A DNA stretch of 54,432 nt from an uncultured Aquimarina sp. (GTDB taxonomy: Bacteria; Bacteroidota; Bacteroidia; Flavobacteriales; Flavobacteriaceae): contig CALFCI010000124.1 in assembly GCA_937951135.1 (NCBI GenBank), positions 1 to 54,432 on the forward strand. Reading direction: 5' to 3'. Position numbers and translations under genes: made by a program. This document shows positions 17,595 to 26,356 of this stretch, piece by piece (positions within the stretch are counted from its first letter, which is position 1; every line of letters begins with the position of its first letter). The notes under the pieces were generated by a model. The model ran no database searches, had not been told where the DNA came from, and was given only the letters and a program-made list of their open reading frames with translations.

Positions 17595-18215
17595 TTATAG
17601 TGCTTGCATCAATTGTAACAAATCTGCGGTAATGTTATGCCCCTTATCCTTATTGTACCACACCTGTAGGTCTTCTTTAAACTGTGCATCCAAACCGCCA
17701 TGCTGCTCTTTATACGCATTGACCATTGTTGTAGCAACAGTTGGTCTAGGACCCCAAGACCCCAATACTTTCTTCTGTTTTGGATCGTAAGCGATTAGCT
17801 TAGGAATGGCCTCACCTCCATTGGTTAAAAAGTGTTGCATAAGCTCCGAATGCGTATCTCTAGAGGCTATGCGTAGTGTAATCCCATCATTTAACTCCGA
17901 TAATTTATTGATCACAGGTAATGATTGCGCTGCATCTCCACACCAACCTTCGGTCAATACCAACCATACAACTTCACTTTTAGCAGCTGCAAAAACCGCC
18001 GTATTTTCTGAACTTATTTTAATCGTTTTATCCAATCGCTTCATCCGGCGATCATTTAATATACTGTATGCAGTAAGTTCTTCAGATTGCATAGCTCCTG
18101 TTGATTTACCTTCGGCCAAAAATTCACGAACCTGTGTGCGATATTCGGTATAGGTAGATGAATTTGCAATTCCTACTTCAATTAATGCTGCTATAGTGGT
18201 AGTTGTTCTCATCAT
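17595..18215 (-). CDS. thioredoxin-family protein with a single active-site cysteine
   Basis: 206 aa, cytosolic. The thioredoxin-like fold is suggested by VWLVLTEGWCGDAAQSLPVI followed by a cis-Pro-type EAIPKLIAYDP. The canonical CxxC is reduced to WCGDAA, so only one Cys remains and dithiol-disulfide exchange is unlikely; related Bacteroidota proteins usually have CGDC or CGDA. Neighbour of aat on the same strand with a 73-bp gap. Function unknown. Confidence 0.82.
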   Translation of the reverse strand: MMRTTTTIAALIEVGIANSSTYTEYRTQVREFLAEGKSTGAMQSEELTAYSILNDRRMKRLDKTIKISSENTAVFAAAKSEVVWLVLTEGWCGDAAQSLPVINKLSELNDGITLRIASRDTHSELMQHFLTNGGEAIPKLIAYDPKQKKVLGSWGPRPTVATTMVNAYKEQHGGLDAQFKEDLQVWYNKDKGHNITADLLQLMQAL

Positions 18216-18288
18216 CTGAAATCGTTTTGGGTTACCTATTCAGACGTAATTTTTAGCTTTAGCTTACACTTTAACAAAAACAAAACTG

Positions 18289-18930
18289 CTATTCTGCTAA
18301 AAACTTTAGGAATTCATTTCTTGGAATTTCTCTTGCTCCCAAACTGGCTAAATGCTCTGTATATACCTGGCAATCGATGAGTCGAACTCCTTTTTGCGTT
18401 AAAAATTCGACTAAGGTGATAAAACCATACTTGGATGCATTACTGGTTTTAGCAAACATGCTTTCTCCACAAAACAGATTACGATCTGCTAACCATATTC
18501 CATAAAGTCCGCCTACCAGTTCGTCTCCTTGCCATACTTCTGTAGATAATGCATAGCCCAATTTGTGGAGTTGAAGATATGCAGTTTTCATCGCTTCAGT
18601 AATCCATGTGCCTTCTTGTTCTTTGCGTCTTACAGAAGCACAGTGTTCTATAACAGCCGTAAAATTGGTATTAAAGGTTACTTTAAATTGATTTTTACGA
18701 AACAACTGACGCATACTTTTACTGATCTTTAATTCCTCTGGAAACAGCACCATTCTAGGGTCAGGACTAAACCATAATATGATATCTCCTTCATTATACC
18801 ACGGAAAAACACCTTTTGAATACGCTTCTAATAAACGAGGCACGGATAAATCTCCGCCCAATGCCAAAAGACCGTCAGCATCTGCATCGGTTACTGGTGG
18901 AAATTCTATATCATCTGTAAGTATATGCAT
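18289..18930 (-). CDS. aat: leucyl/phenylalanyl-tRNA--protein transferase
   Basis: 213 aa. Attaches Leu or Phe to N-terminal Arg/Lys of proteins, marking them for ClpS/ClpAP-type degradation (N-degron pathway). Family signatures: GLLALGGDLSVPRLLEAYSK, GVFPWYNEGDIILWFSPDPR, and GGLYGIWLADRNLFCGESMF followed by NASKYGF. Normal length. Confidence 0.96.
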   Translation of the reverse strand: MHILTDDIEFPPVTDADADGLLALGGDLSVPRLLEAYSKGVFPWYNEGDIILWFSPDPRMVLFPEELKISKSMRQLFRKNQFKVTFNTNFTAVIEHCASVRRKEQEGTWITEAMKTAYLQLHKLGYALSTEVWQGDELVGGLYGIWLADRNLFCGESMFAKTSNASKYGFITLVEFLTQKGVRLIDCQVYTEHLASLGAREIPRNEFLKFLAE

Positions 18931-19094
18931 GCTTTAGGTTGATTTATACGCTTTGAAAAAAGTCTAAATGATTGCTTTAAGTACTTCATAAAAAAAATGG
19001 TTTTCAATACCATAAATAGAGTTCAATAAAACAAGAATAACTGTTTCCTTTTTTAGTCTTTCCCGTATTCGGGAGGTCTATTGTCCCGACATCT

Positions 19095-19340
19095 CGAAAA
19101 GATTTTGAAAGCCATATGAATACTATGATTCCTGAATCAGCCCCTTATTACATCCCTATAAAAGACCTGATGATATGCCAGCCCATATTAAAGCTTCAGT
19201 ATTGGGAGCTTCGGAAATACCCATTACAAATGGTCAACTAAATCTAGGCATTTGGCAAGGGATCTACCTTTGTGAGCATGAAATATCATGGAGATTCAAG
19301 AACACTTATACTTACGGCTTTTAGAGACGTAGTATGTTAG
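19095..19340 (+). pseudogene. decayed remnant of a YjbQ/UPF0047-family gene
   Basis: Piecing frames together gives [18 protein letters not shown], then after a frameshift [20 protein letters not shown] followed by [18 protein letters not shown], then after another shift [12 protein letters not shown]. This order and wording match the C-terminal half of YjbQ-type proteins ([22 protein letters not shown]). At least two frameshifts and no N-terminal half, so the gene is dead. It occupies most of the 425-bp gap between aat and the next gene; the 5' part of that gap (18931-19090) holds nothing I can name. Confidence 0.85.
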
Positions 19341-19355
19341 TATACTTCAGTTGTT

Positions 19356-19796
19356 TTAGAACCAATTTGCCCAAGGAATTCGAGATAACATTAAAATCCA
19401 TGCTAGGGTATAAAAGATAGCAAGGGTTTTTAGTTTTGGTACAGAGGTTAGTTTCTTCTTATGCTTTGAATACCCCATAGTGATAAATACAACCGTAAGG
19501 ATCATCACCATAGGATGCTCTACACTATACAGTCGTAAGCTTGCATTTTTCATGATATCAACTACAGCAACACCTTCTGAAAACCAGCCAACTAAAGGAG
19601 AAGTAAAAAAGATAGCAATACCTATCAATAGTTGAATGTGTGTTACAATTAAAGCAAATAAAGAGATTCTAAAATCTTGAGGTCGATATTCTCTTTTGCT
19701 AAAAAATCCAAGAATAGCATTTATAGTAGCTAATGTAACAACAAGAACAACTAGATATGCCCAATACGAATGAATAATTTGTGTGATTTGATACAT
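19356..19796 (-). CDS. four-helix membrane protein of unknown function
   Basis: 146 aa with four hydrophobic segments (~12-30, ~45-65, ~90-108, ~122-138). Conserved-looking features are IIHSYWAY near the N-terminus, the HxQ in ALIVTHIQLLIGIAIFF, and EHPMVMILTV. The spaced histidines in helices recall b-type cytochrome subunits, but I cannot establish heme binding from sequence. The gene stands alone. Confidence 0.75.
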   Translation of the reverse strand: MYQITQIIHSYWAYLVVLVVTLATINAILGFFSKREYRPQDFRISLFALIVTHIQLLIGIAIFFTSPLVGWFSEGVAVVDIMKNASLRLYSVEHPMVMILTVVFITMGYSKHKKKLTSVPKLKTLAIFYTLAWILMLSRIPWANWF

Positions 19797-19966
19797 GATG
19801 GTAGTAGTTTAGTACGCGCCAAAGATACTTATAAAGTAAGGTTTAAAAAAATAGATATGGACTCAGAGTATAATGTAGAGTGGCTCTAAATACCAATCAT
19901 TAGGAAGTTGTTGAAAATAAAAATAAGATCTTGTCGTTTAAAATAACACCCCTAAATTGATATAAT

Positions 19967-21088
19967 ATGTTTTTTCCTTTTATCAAACACCGAAGTATAC
20001 ATATAGGTGTTTTTTTTATACTCAACCTTGTATTGTCTTGCAGTACGGATGAGTCGGATATTTTAGATCGAGTAGATCCTAGTGCCGATGAGTCGGATAT
20101 GGTAGATCCAACAGATTCGGATGAACCCGTTACAGAAGAAGAAACTCCAAAGGAGAATTCTATAGATGAAAATTTTAAAATTGATTTCAATAAAAATCAA
20201 GTCAATTATATCGTCTCTCAAGAAGATTACACTAAATTTATTACAGGAGTAGGCGATATGAAAATGGTGTCTAATGCCGTATACCAATATTTTAAAGATG
20301 ATTTTGATTATATCATGATCCTTTCTATAGAAGAAACACAGCCTAGTGGTTTATATTTTGGTGTGTCTTTTAAAGTTAAAAATGATGTTATGGGTATAGG
20401 TTCATCAGTATATGATAATACCGCCAGTTATGGTTCACAAGGTGCATTAAAAAGTGTATTGTATATGCCCAAAACAGAGTATATAAGAAATGGCCCTTTT
20501 TTACATGAAATTGCACATTACTGGGGAAATCATGGAGTGATTAACACCACTGTAGGAGGGCATTGGGGATATGCTAGTACTGGCGGGCAACTAGGTGGCT
20601 TTGATGAACTTATCACATTAGGAGGCAATATGTATAGAGGAAGATTGGATGGCGAAGATGGTTTTGGAACTTTTGCTAATGGTGGCAATACAGTCCCTTA
20701 TGGAAATTTAGAATTATATCTTATGGGACTTATAGGCCCTGAAGCATTAGATCCGATACAAGTGGCTGAGAACCCTGTAAATATAGCAGGTACAGGAATG
20801 TTTACAGCAAGCAGTATTGCCACGATTACTCCAGGAATGTTCATTACTCAAAATGGAGCACGTATGCCTGCAACGCAAAATGCACAGAAAATATTTAAGG
20901 GTATTGCCGTAGTAATTTCTACTACAGCAATCTCTGCCGAAAAGGCAACGGCATTACAATCAGATCTGGATAATTTTACAGTAGCAGCTTCACCGGTAGG
21001 TTGGGGGAATGCACTTAATTTTTGGGAAGCTACACAAGGTAAGGCAACATTCAGTTTTGAACTAACCGCTGAAAACTTGAAACCATAG
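19967..21088 (+). CDS. lipoprotein with HExxH metallopeptidase-like motif
   Basis: 373 aa. Signal peptide with lipobox LVLSC (Cys25), then an Asp/Ser/Glu-rich linker that repeats DES-D-DRVDP/DMVDP units. A globular domain follows with LHEIAHYWGNHG, the zinc-type HExxH at residues 180-184, and further His/Gly in GHWGYAST ~20 residues on. It reads like a secreted zinc protease of an undescribed type. No catalytic evidence beyond the motif. It is followed 21 bp later by a hydrolase gene on the same strand. Confidence 0.75.
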   Translation: MFFPFIKHRSIHIGVFFILNLVLSCSTDESDILDRVDPSADESDMVDPTDSDEPVTEEETPKENSIDENFKIDFNKNQVNYIVSQEDYTKFITGVGDMKMVSNAVYQYFKDDFDYIMILSIEETQPSGLYFGVSFKVKNDVMGIGSSVYDNTASYGSQGALKSVLYMPKTEYIRNGPFLHEIAHYWGNHGVINTTVGGHWGYASTGGQLGGFDELITLGGNMYRGRLDGEDGFGTFANGGNTVPYGNLELYLMGLIGPEALDPIQVAENPVNIAGTGMFTASSIATITPGMFITQNGARMPATQNAQKIFKGIAVVISTTAISAEKATALQSDLDNFTVAASPVGWGNALNFWEATQGKATFSFELTAENLKP

Positions 21089-21109
21089 TTTTCTTTTTTA
21101 AACCGATAC

Positions 21110-21982
21110 ATGAATACCGAAATAAAACAATGTACCCATATCATATATCCAAAACATCATAACAAACCTATAGTAATAGATACTAGATATGTTCCTGGAA
21201 TGACTAAACAACCCATTGTCGTTTTTTGCCATGGATATAAAGGGTTTAAAGACTGGGGTGCATGGAACCTTGTAGCTGCCGCATTTGCAAATGCAGGTTT
21301 TTTTTTCGTGAAATTTAATTTTTCACATAATGGAGGAACGGTAGAAGAGCCTATAGATTTTCCAGATTTAGAGGCTTTTGGATGTAATAATTATGTGACA
21401 GAAGTAGAGGATTTGCATAGTGTATTAGATTGGGTGACTTCACCAAAAACAGAACATACACAGCCAATAAATTCTACTCAAATTAGTGTAATAGGGCACT
21501 CTAGAGGAGGGGGGATTGCAAGTATAGTAGCTTCCGAAACAACTAAAGTTCAACAGTTAATCACATGGGCAGGTGTATCTGATTATAAAAGTAGATTTCC
21601 AAAAGGAGATGCATTTAAACAATGGCAAAAGGATGGTGTATATACAGTAGTTAATGGCAGAACGAAACAAGAGATGCCTCACTATTTTCAGTATTACACC
21701 TCGTTTATGGAGTATGAAGATCGATTAACCATTCAGAAAGCAGTACAAAAGATACAGGTTCCTCATTTAATTTTACACGGTACGGAAGATATTTCGGTAC
21801 CGATTCAAAATGCTATAGACATGTATACTTGGAATCCTAAGGCAAGATTATTGAAAATCAAAGATGCAAATCATGTTTTTGGAGCAACACACCCTTGGGA
21901 ACATCTAGAACTTCCAGCAGTACTTCATAAGGTAGTAGAAGAAACTATAGGTTTTATAAGGCGGAGCACTCTAGATTCTTAA
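21110..21982 (+). CDS. alpha/beta hydrolase
   Basis: 290 aa, no signal peptide. Serine-hydrolase triad visible: the nucleophile elbow GHSRGG (Ser131), an Asp in LHGTEDISVP (Asp227), and His255 in DANHVFG. An oxyanion HGYKGFKDWG loop lies near residue 40. It resembles dienelactone-hydrolase/YqiA-like small esterases; substrate unknown. Possibly co-transcribed with the upstream HExxH lipoprotein. Confidence 0.88.
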   Translation: MNTEIKQCTHIIYPKHHNKPIVIDTRYVPGMTKQPIVVFCHGYKGFKDWGAWNLVAAAFANAGFFFVKFNFSHNGGTVEEPIDFPDLEAFGCNNYVTEVEDLHSVLDWVTSPKTEHTQPINSTQISVIGHSRGGGIASIVASETTKVQQLITWAGVSDYKSRFPKGDAFKQWQKDGVYTVVNGRTKQEMPHYFQYYTSFMEYEDRLTIQKAVQKIQVPHLILHGTEDISVPIQNAIDMYTWNPKARLLKIKDANHVFGATHPWEHLELPAVLHKVVEETIGFIRRSTLDS

Positions 21983-21987
21983 TTATA

Positions 21988-22371
21988 TTAACTCAATGTC
22001 GCAATCCACCACGTATTGCCATAAGGATCTTTAAAGCCTGCACCTCTAGCGCCGTAATCTTCTTCTGTGGGTTGTATTAATGATGTAGCTCCAGCATCTA
22101 GTGCATCAAAATAGGTTTGATCGGTATCTTTTACGTACACATACATGGCCGATTGTTGAGCTGGGTAGGCATTAGAAGCTTCAGTAATTATAAGTGTGGC
22201 ATCTCCAATACGAAGCTCAGAATGTTGAATTTTTTGATCAATATCTACACTGCGGATCATTTCTTGTGCATTGAAAATTTTTCTAAGAAAATCTATAAAC
22301 GCTTCAGCTTTTGATACTATTAGATAGGGCATCGCTTGTTGATGTCCAGCGGTAATTTTCATTCGTTGCAT
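21988..22371 (-). CDS. VOC (glyoxalase/bleomycin-resistance) family protein
   Basis: 127 aa from the ATG at 22371; an upstream in-frame start at 22401 would add ten residues with no clear role. One paired beta-alpha-beta-beta-beta set, as in PhnB-like VOC proteins: MPYLIVSKAEAFIDFLRKIF at the N-terminus and the typical end GARGAGFKDPYGNTWWIAT. Metal-site and substrate are not predictable. It ends 6 bp from the convergent hydrolase gene. Confidence 0.85.
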   Translation of the reverse strand: MQRMKITAGHQQAMPYLIVSKAEAFIDFLRKIFNAQEMIRSVDIDQKIQHSELRIGDATLIITEASNAYPAQQSAMYVYVKDTDQTYFDALDAGATSLIQPTEEDYGARGAGFKDPYGNTWWIATLS

Positions 22372-22468
22372 GGATACATATTTTATCCTATCACAACGCA
22401 TACAGTGGCCTAATTATTCTATGACAAGCTTAGAATTTTAAAAAATAAATGTATTGGGCTGCTATGAT

Positions 22469-23764
22469 TTAAGATTGCTGCATTAATGTTTCAATTTCTT
22501 CAGCTTCGATAGGAATTGTGCCCATAAGATTAAGTGGTGCTCCTTTGGATTGGATGACAACATCATCTTCTAATCGTATTCCAAAACCTTCTTCCGGAAT
22601 ATAAATACCGGGTTCTACGGTACATACCATATTTGCTTGCATAGGTTCAGTTAGTAGTCCATAGTCATGAGTGTCTAATCCTAGATGATGGGAAGTACCA
22701 TGCATGAAATATTTTTTGTAGGCCGGCCATTCTGGATCTTCGTTTTGAATGGCAGCTTTATCTAAAAGTTTTAATCTTAATAGTTCTGAGGTCATTAATT
22801 TGCCAACTTCTGTGTGGTAATCATTCCAAAAGGTTCCAGGTGTTAACATTGCGGTAGCTGCATTTTTTACACGTAATACAGCATCATATACTTCGCGTTG
22901 TCGTTTTGTATACCGTCCAGAAACTGGGATGGTTCTCGTTAAATCACTAGAGTAGTTTGCATACTCAGCCGCTACATCCATTAAGATAAGCTCTCCAGCT
23001 TTGCACTGTTGGTTATTTTGAATGTAATGCAATACATTAGCATTTGTACCACTGGCAATAATGGGGGTGTAAGCAAAACCTTTGGATCGATTTTTAATAA
23101 ACTCATGAATCCACTCGGCTTCAATTTCGTATTCCCAAACGTTGGGCTTTACAAAACCTAATACCCGCTCAAACCCTTTTTTGGTAATGTCACAAGCGCG
23201 TTGCATGAGTTCGATTTCTATAGGGTCTTTAATGGCGCGTAATCGTTGTAAAATCGGATTGCTTTTGGCTACCTTATGTGCTGGGTATTTTGTTTTCCAC
23301 CATTTGGTAAAACGATCTTCTCTTGTTTCGGTTTCGGTATTGGATCGGTAATGTTCATTGGTGTTTACATATACCGTATCACATTGTGTCATGAGTTCGA
23401 AAAATATTTTTTCTAAATCTTGTAGCCAATATACAGTTTGGATTCCTGAAGTCTCCAATGCTTTATCTTTAGTTAATTTTTCACCTTCCCAAATGGCAAT
23501 ATGTCTATTTGTTTCTTTAAGGAACAATAATTCTTTGTGTTTTTCTTTAGGAGCATCCGGAAAAAGAATTAAAATACTTTCTTCTTGGTCCACACCACTT
23601 AGATAAAAGATATCCCGATGCTGTTCAAAAGGTAAAGTGCTATCTGCACTTATAGGATAAATATCGTTACTGTTAAATATCGCAATACTATTGGGTTGCA
23701 TCTGTGCGATAAATTGTTTTCGGTTTTGAATAAAAAGATTCCGGTCTATAGAATGATACTTCAT
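22469..23764 (-). CDS. pepP: Xaa-Pro aminopeptidase (aminopeptidase P)
   Basis: 431 aa from the ATG at 23764, which gives the usual length; a further in-frame start at 23800 adds 12 residues. Removes the N-terminal residue next to Pro. It has the creatinase N-terminal domain (~1-150) and a pita-bread M24 domain with the dimetal ligands: two Asp in MDVAAEYANYSSDLTRT, His in GTSHHLGLDTHD, and two Glu in VEPGIYIPEEG and IRLEDDVV. Cytosolic by the absence of a signal. Confidence 0.92.
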   Translation of the reverse strand: MKYHSIDRNLFIQNRKQFIAQMQPNSIAIFNSNDIYPISADSTLPFEQHRDIFYLSGVDQEESILILFPDAPKEKHKELLFLKETNRHIAIWEGEKLTKDKALETSGIQTVYWLQDLEKIFFELMTQCDTVYVNTNEHYRSNTETETREDRFTKWWKTKYPAHKVAKSNPILQRLRAIKDPIEIELMQRACDITKKGFERVLGFVKPNVWEYEIEAEWIHEFIKNRSKGFAYTPIIASGTNANVLHYIQNNQQCKAGELILMDVAAEYANYSSDLTRTIPVSGRYTKRQREVYDAVLRVKNAATAMLTPGTFWNDYHTEVGKLMTSELLRLKLLDKAAIQNEDPEWPAYKKYFMHGTSHHLGLDTHDYGLLTEPMQANMVCTVEPGIYIPEEGFGIRLEDDVVIQSKGAPLNLMGTIPIEAEEIETLMQQS

Positions 23765-23902
23765 GGTTGAGAAATTGTATTCCAAAAATACTAAAGCCAT
23801 AGCGATGTTGTACTATGTAGAATCAAATGAATTTTAAAAGGCTCAGAATAAACGTGCATTGATGTCCGATCTAAAAGTGAGTCATCACTCTTTAGCTCTG
23901 TT

Positions 23903-23919
23903 ATAAATACGTATCTTTA
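23903..23919 (+). promoter_or_regulatory. candidate promoter of the DUF2721 gene
   Basis: ATAAATACGTATCTTT (23903-23918) recurs exactly at 24337-24352 before the histidine kinase gene. TATCTTTA fits the -7 element, with the last base off consensus. Confidence 0.5.
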
Positions 23920-23941
23920 ATAGTTCTAAACCCTATTGACT

Positions 23942-24337
23942 ATGACTTTAGAAATGAGTGTTCCTGCATTGTTATTTCCTGCAATATCATTAACAATGCT
24001 TGCATATAATGCTAGATATCTTGCTATTGCGGGGTTAATACGGCAGTTGCATTCTGAATATGTAATGACCCCTTCTGAAACAATACGGTTACAAATTACA
24101 GTCTTAAGAAAGCGATTATGGTTGATCCGAAATATGCAGGCCGTGGCAATCATTAGTTTTATTACGAGTGTGATTACTATGTTTTTATTATATATAGAAC
24201 AGCATGTTTGGGCAAACATTATTTTTGGAATTAGTCTTTTATCGCTAATGGCATCCTTGTTTTTATCATTTATTGAGGTTCAAATTTCTACAAAGGCCTT
24301 GTCAATTCGATTAGATAGTATTGAAGACCGTAAATAA
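23942..24337 (+). CDS. DUF2721 family membrane protein
   Basis: 131 aa from the ATG at 23942; an in-frame TTG lies 6 bp upstream. Three hydrophobic segments (~8-25, ~65-85, ~90-110) and the family N-terminus MSVPALLFPAISLTMLAYNARY. Function unknown. It precedes the histidine kinase by 45 bp, in the same orientation, and shares a promoter-like element with it. Confidence 0.85.
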   Translation: MTLEMSVPALLFPAISLTMLAYNARYLAIAGLIRQLHSEYVMTPSETIRLQITVLRKRLWLIRNMQAVAIISFITSVITMFLLYIEQHVWANIIFGISLLSLMASLFLSFIEVQISTKALSIRLDSIEDRK

Positions 24338-24352
24338 TAAATACGTATCTTT
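24337..24352 (+). promoter_or_regulatory. candidate promoter of the histidine kinase gene
   Basis: Exact 16-bp copy (ATAAATACGTATCTTT) of the element before the DUF2721 gene. It contains TATCTTTC, close to the -7 consensus, 31 bp before the kinase ATG. Confidence 0.5.
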
Positions 24353-24382
24353 CTATGCTTAATTTCAAGATACTACGTTTTA

Positions 24383-25828
24383 ATGTTTAAGAATACACCT
24401 TTTAATATGGTAATGCAAAGTTTCAATACAGGGTATTGGGAGTTGCATCCAGATATAGAGAAATGGTCGGATAAATTTTATGAAAATTTAGGATATACCG
24501 AAACAACATCTGAAGCCACACTTGATTTTTTTTTAACAACACTCATCCATCCTAAAGATATTGATTTATTCAGGGATAATTTTATTAGTTATCGCATACA
24601 TGCGGTTAATTTTCACCAACATATTAAGATTAAGGATTACGAAGGGAAGTATCGTTTATTTCGATGTGCTACCAATGATGAATTACCAACAGGTATAACA
24701 CCAGAGTATCCCATTATTTTCTTTTTTGAAGTAGTATTACCTCCAGAGAAAGCCATGCAAGAAGATGTTTTTTATTACAATGAAACAGCTCAAATGACGG
24801 CAACAGGAAGTTGGTATGTAGATTTTGAAAAAAAACAGAGTTACTGGGATTTTGAAACGCGACGAATTTTAGAATACCCAGACGAGTATACTCCTTCCTT
24901 AAAAGATTCTGTTTCCTATTATCCCGAAGAATCAAAATCAAAGGCTGCAACATTGTTTTTTGATTGTGCTATGGAGGGTACACCTTTCAATACAGAAATC
25001 AAAATGCTCACAGCCAACGGACGCGTGTTTTGGGTTAGAGCAATTGGAAAACCCGTGTATAGCGCAAAACAAAATATTATAGGAATTCGAGGTATCTTTC
25101 AAGATATTGATGAGGCAAAACGAAAGAAAATAAAGCTACAGAGATCAAACGATATAATTGCTTCTCAAAATTCTCGACTATTTAATTTTGCTCATATCGT
25201 ATCTCATAATTTACGATCGCATACCAGTAATTTATCATTGTTAGTACAATTGATAGAAGGTATTGAAGATCCCATAGAAAAATCATCCTTAATTGGTGAA
25301 GTGAAAACAATTTCTGAAAGTTTAAATACCACAATAGAGCACCTTAATGAAATTGCGATGATTCATACGAATAGACAAGAGCAAAAAAAACCTGTACGAT
25401 TTGATGATACTATGGCATTAGTGTGCAATGGAATTCGGCAGATGATAGATACTTCACATACGGAAATACACTCTAATTTTGATACTTTAGCAATGATTGA
25501 ATATATTCCTGCATACCTAGAGAGTATCTTGTTAAATTTAATCACAAATGCAATTAAATATAAACATCCCGATCGAAACCCTGTAGTGCATGTTAAAACG
25601 TACGTAAAAGACGATGTAGCATACTTACAGCTTTCAGATAATGGAATAGGAATCGATTTAGAACGATTTGGTGACAAGATATTTGGGATGTACAAAACGT
25701 TTCATTATCATAAAGATGCTGTTGGGATAGGGTTGTATCTAACTAAAAATCAGATAGAAGCAATGGAAGGTAAAATTACAATAGAGAGTAAAGTAAATGT
25801 AGGGACTACATTTACAATCCGTTTTTAA
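24383..25828 (+). CDS. PAS-domain sensor histidine kinase
   Basis: 481 aa, cytosolic. Two PAS-like domains (~15-110 and ~130-250, with GIRGIFQDIDEAKRKK at the second's end). The dimerisation/phosphoacceptor segment is FAHIVSHNLRSH with His275. The HATPase domain has the N box ILLNLITNAIKYKH, the G1 box DNGIGIDLERFG, and VGIGLYLTKNQIE. The HNLRSH form of the H box is typical of flavobacterial hybrid-free kinases. It is followed 35 bp later by a receiver-only regulator, its likely partner. Confidence 0.93.
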   Translation: MFKNTPFNMVMQSFNTGYWELHPDIEKWSDKFYENLGYTETTSEATLDFFLTTLIHPKDIDLFRDNFISYRIHAVNFHQHIKIKDYEGKYRLFRCATNDELPTGITPEYPIIFFFEVVLPPEKAMQEDVFYYNETAQMTATGSWYVDFEKKQSYWDFETRRILEYPDEYTPSLKDSVSYYPEESKSKAATLFFDCAMEGTPFNTEIKMLTANGRVFWVRAIGKPVYSAKQNIIGIRGIFQDIDEAKRKKIKLQRSNDIIASQNSRLFNFAHIVSHNLRSHTSNLSLLVQLIEGIEDPIEKSSLIGEVKTISESLNTTIEHLNEIAMIHTNRQEQKKPVRFDDTMALVCNGIRQMIDTSHTEIHSNFDTLAMIEYIPAYLESILLNLITNAIKYKHPDRNPVVHVKTYVKDDVAYLQLSDNGIGIDLERFGDKIFGMYKTFHYHKDAVGIGLYLTKNQIEAMEGKITIESKVNVGTTFTIRF

Positions 25829-25863
25829 TAACTATACAATATAGATAATAACGCATATATATT

Positions 25864-26277
25864 ATGGAAAATAAAATTGAATTAGCATGTATTATAGATG
25901 ATGATGCTATTTATGTCAATTTGTTAAAAAAAATCATTGAAGCCAAACGGCTATGCAAAAACTTATTGGTGTTTAAAAATGGCGAAGAAGCACTACATCA
26001 TTTTGGAGGTTTAGTAAACGATTATAAAGAAAAGGACATTCCAGAAATCATCTTTGTAGATCTTAACATGCCAATTATGGATGGATGGGATTTTTTAGAT
26101 CACTTTGAAAGCATCAAAAAAAAGTTTGAGAAACACATTGCATTATATGTCGTTAGTTCTTCTATTAATCGTGTAGATGTCGAAAGGGCTAAAGGAATCA
26201 ATGCGGTAGTAGATTACTTGGTTAAACCAATACTGATAGAAGAGTTAGAATCTATTTTTTCAGGGAGCCCAGTATAA
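25864..26277 (+). CDS. single-domain response regulator (CheY-like)
   Basis: 137 aa, receiver domain only. Acidic pocket IIDDDA (residues 10-15), phosphoacceptor Asp66 in FVDLNMPIMDG, and the conserved Lys in DYLVKPIL near the C-terminus. There is no output domain, so it would act through protein contact or as a phosphorelay step. Immediately downstream of the PAS kinase. Confidence 0.93.
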   Translation: MENKIELACIIDDDAIYVNLLKKIIEAKRLCKNLLVFKNGEEALHHFGGLVNDYKEKDIPEIIFVDLNMPIMDGWDFLDHFESIKKKFEKHIALYVVSSSINRVDVERAKGINAVVDYLVKPILIEELESIFSGSPV

Positions 26278-26280
26278 TTC

Positions 26281-26337
26281 AAAACATAATCAAAAGTATA
26301 CTTTTGATTATGTTTTGATTATGTTTTGATTATGTTT
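26281..26337. terminator. 36-bp perfect palindrome plus 11-bp tandem repeat (terminator region)
   Basis: 26281-26316 is a perfect palindrome with 18-bp arms (AAAACATAATCAAAAGTA and its complement). It runs into three tandem units of GATTATGTTTT (26306-26337). It lies between the convergent response regulator and pyk genes, so a bidirectional terminator is likely; the tandem units look like slippage copies of one arm. Confidence 0.75.
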
Positions 26338-26356
26338 ATATAAAAATAAAATCAAC

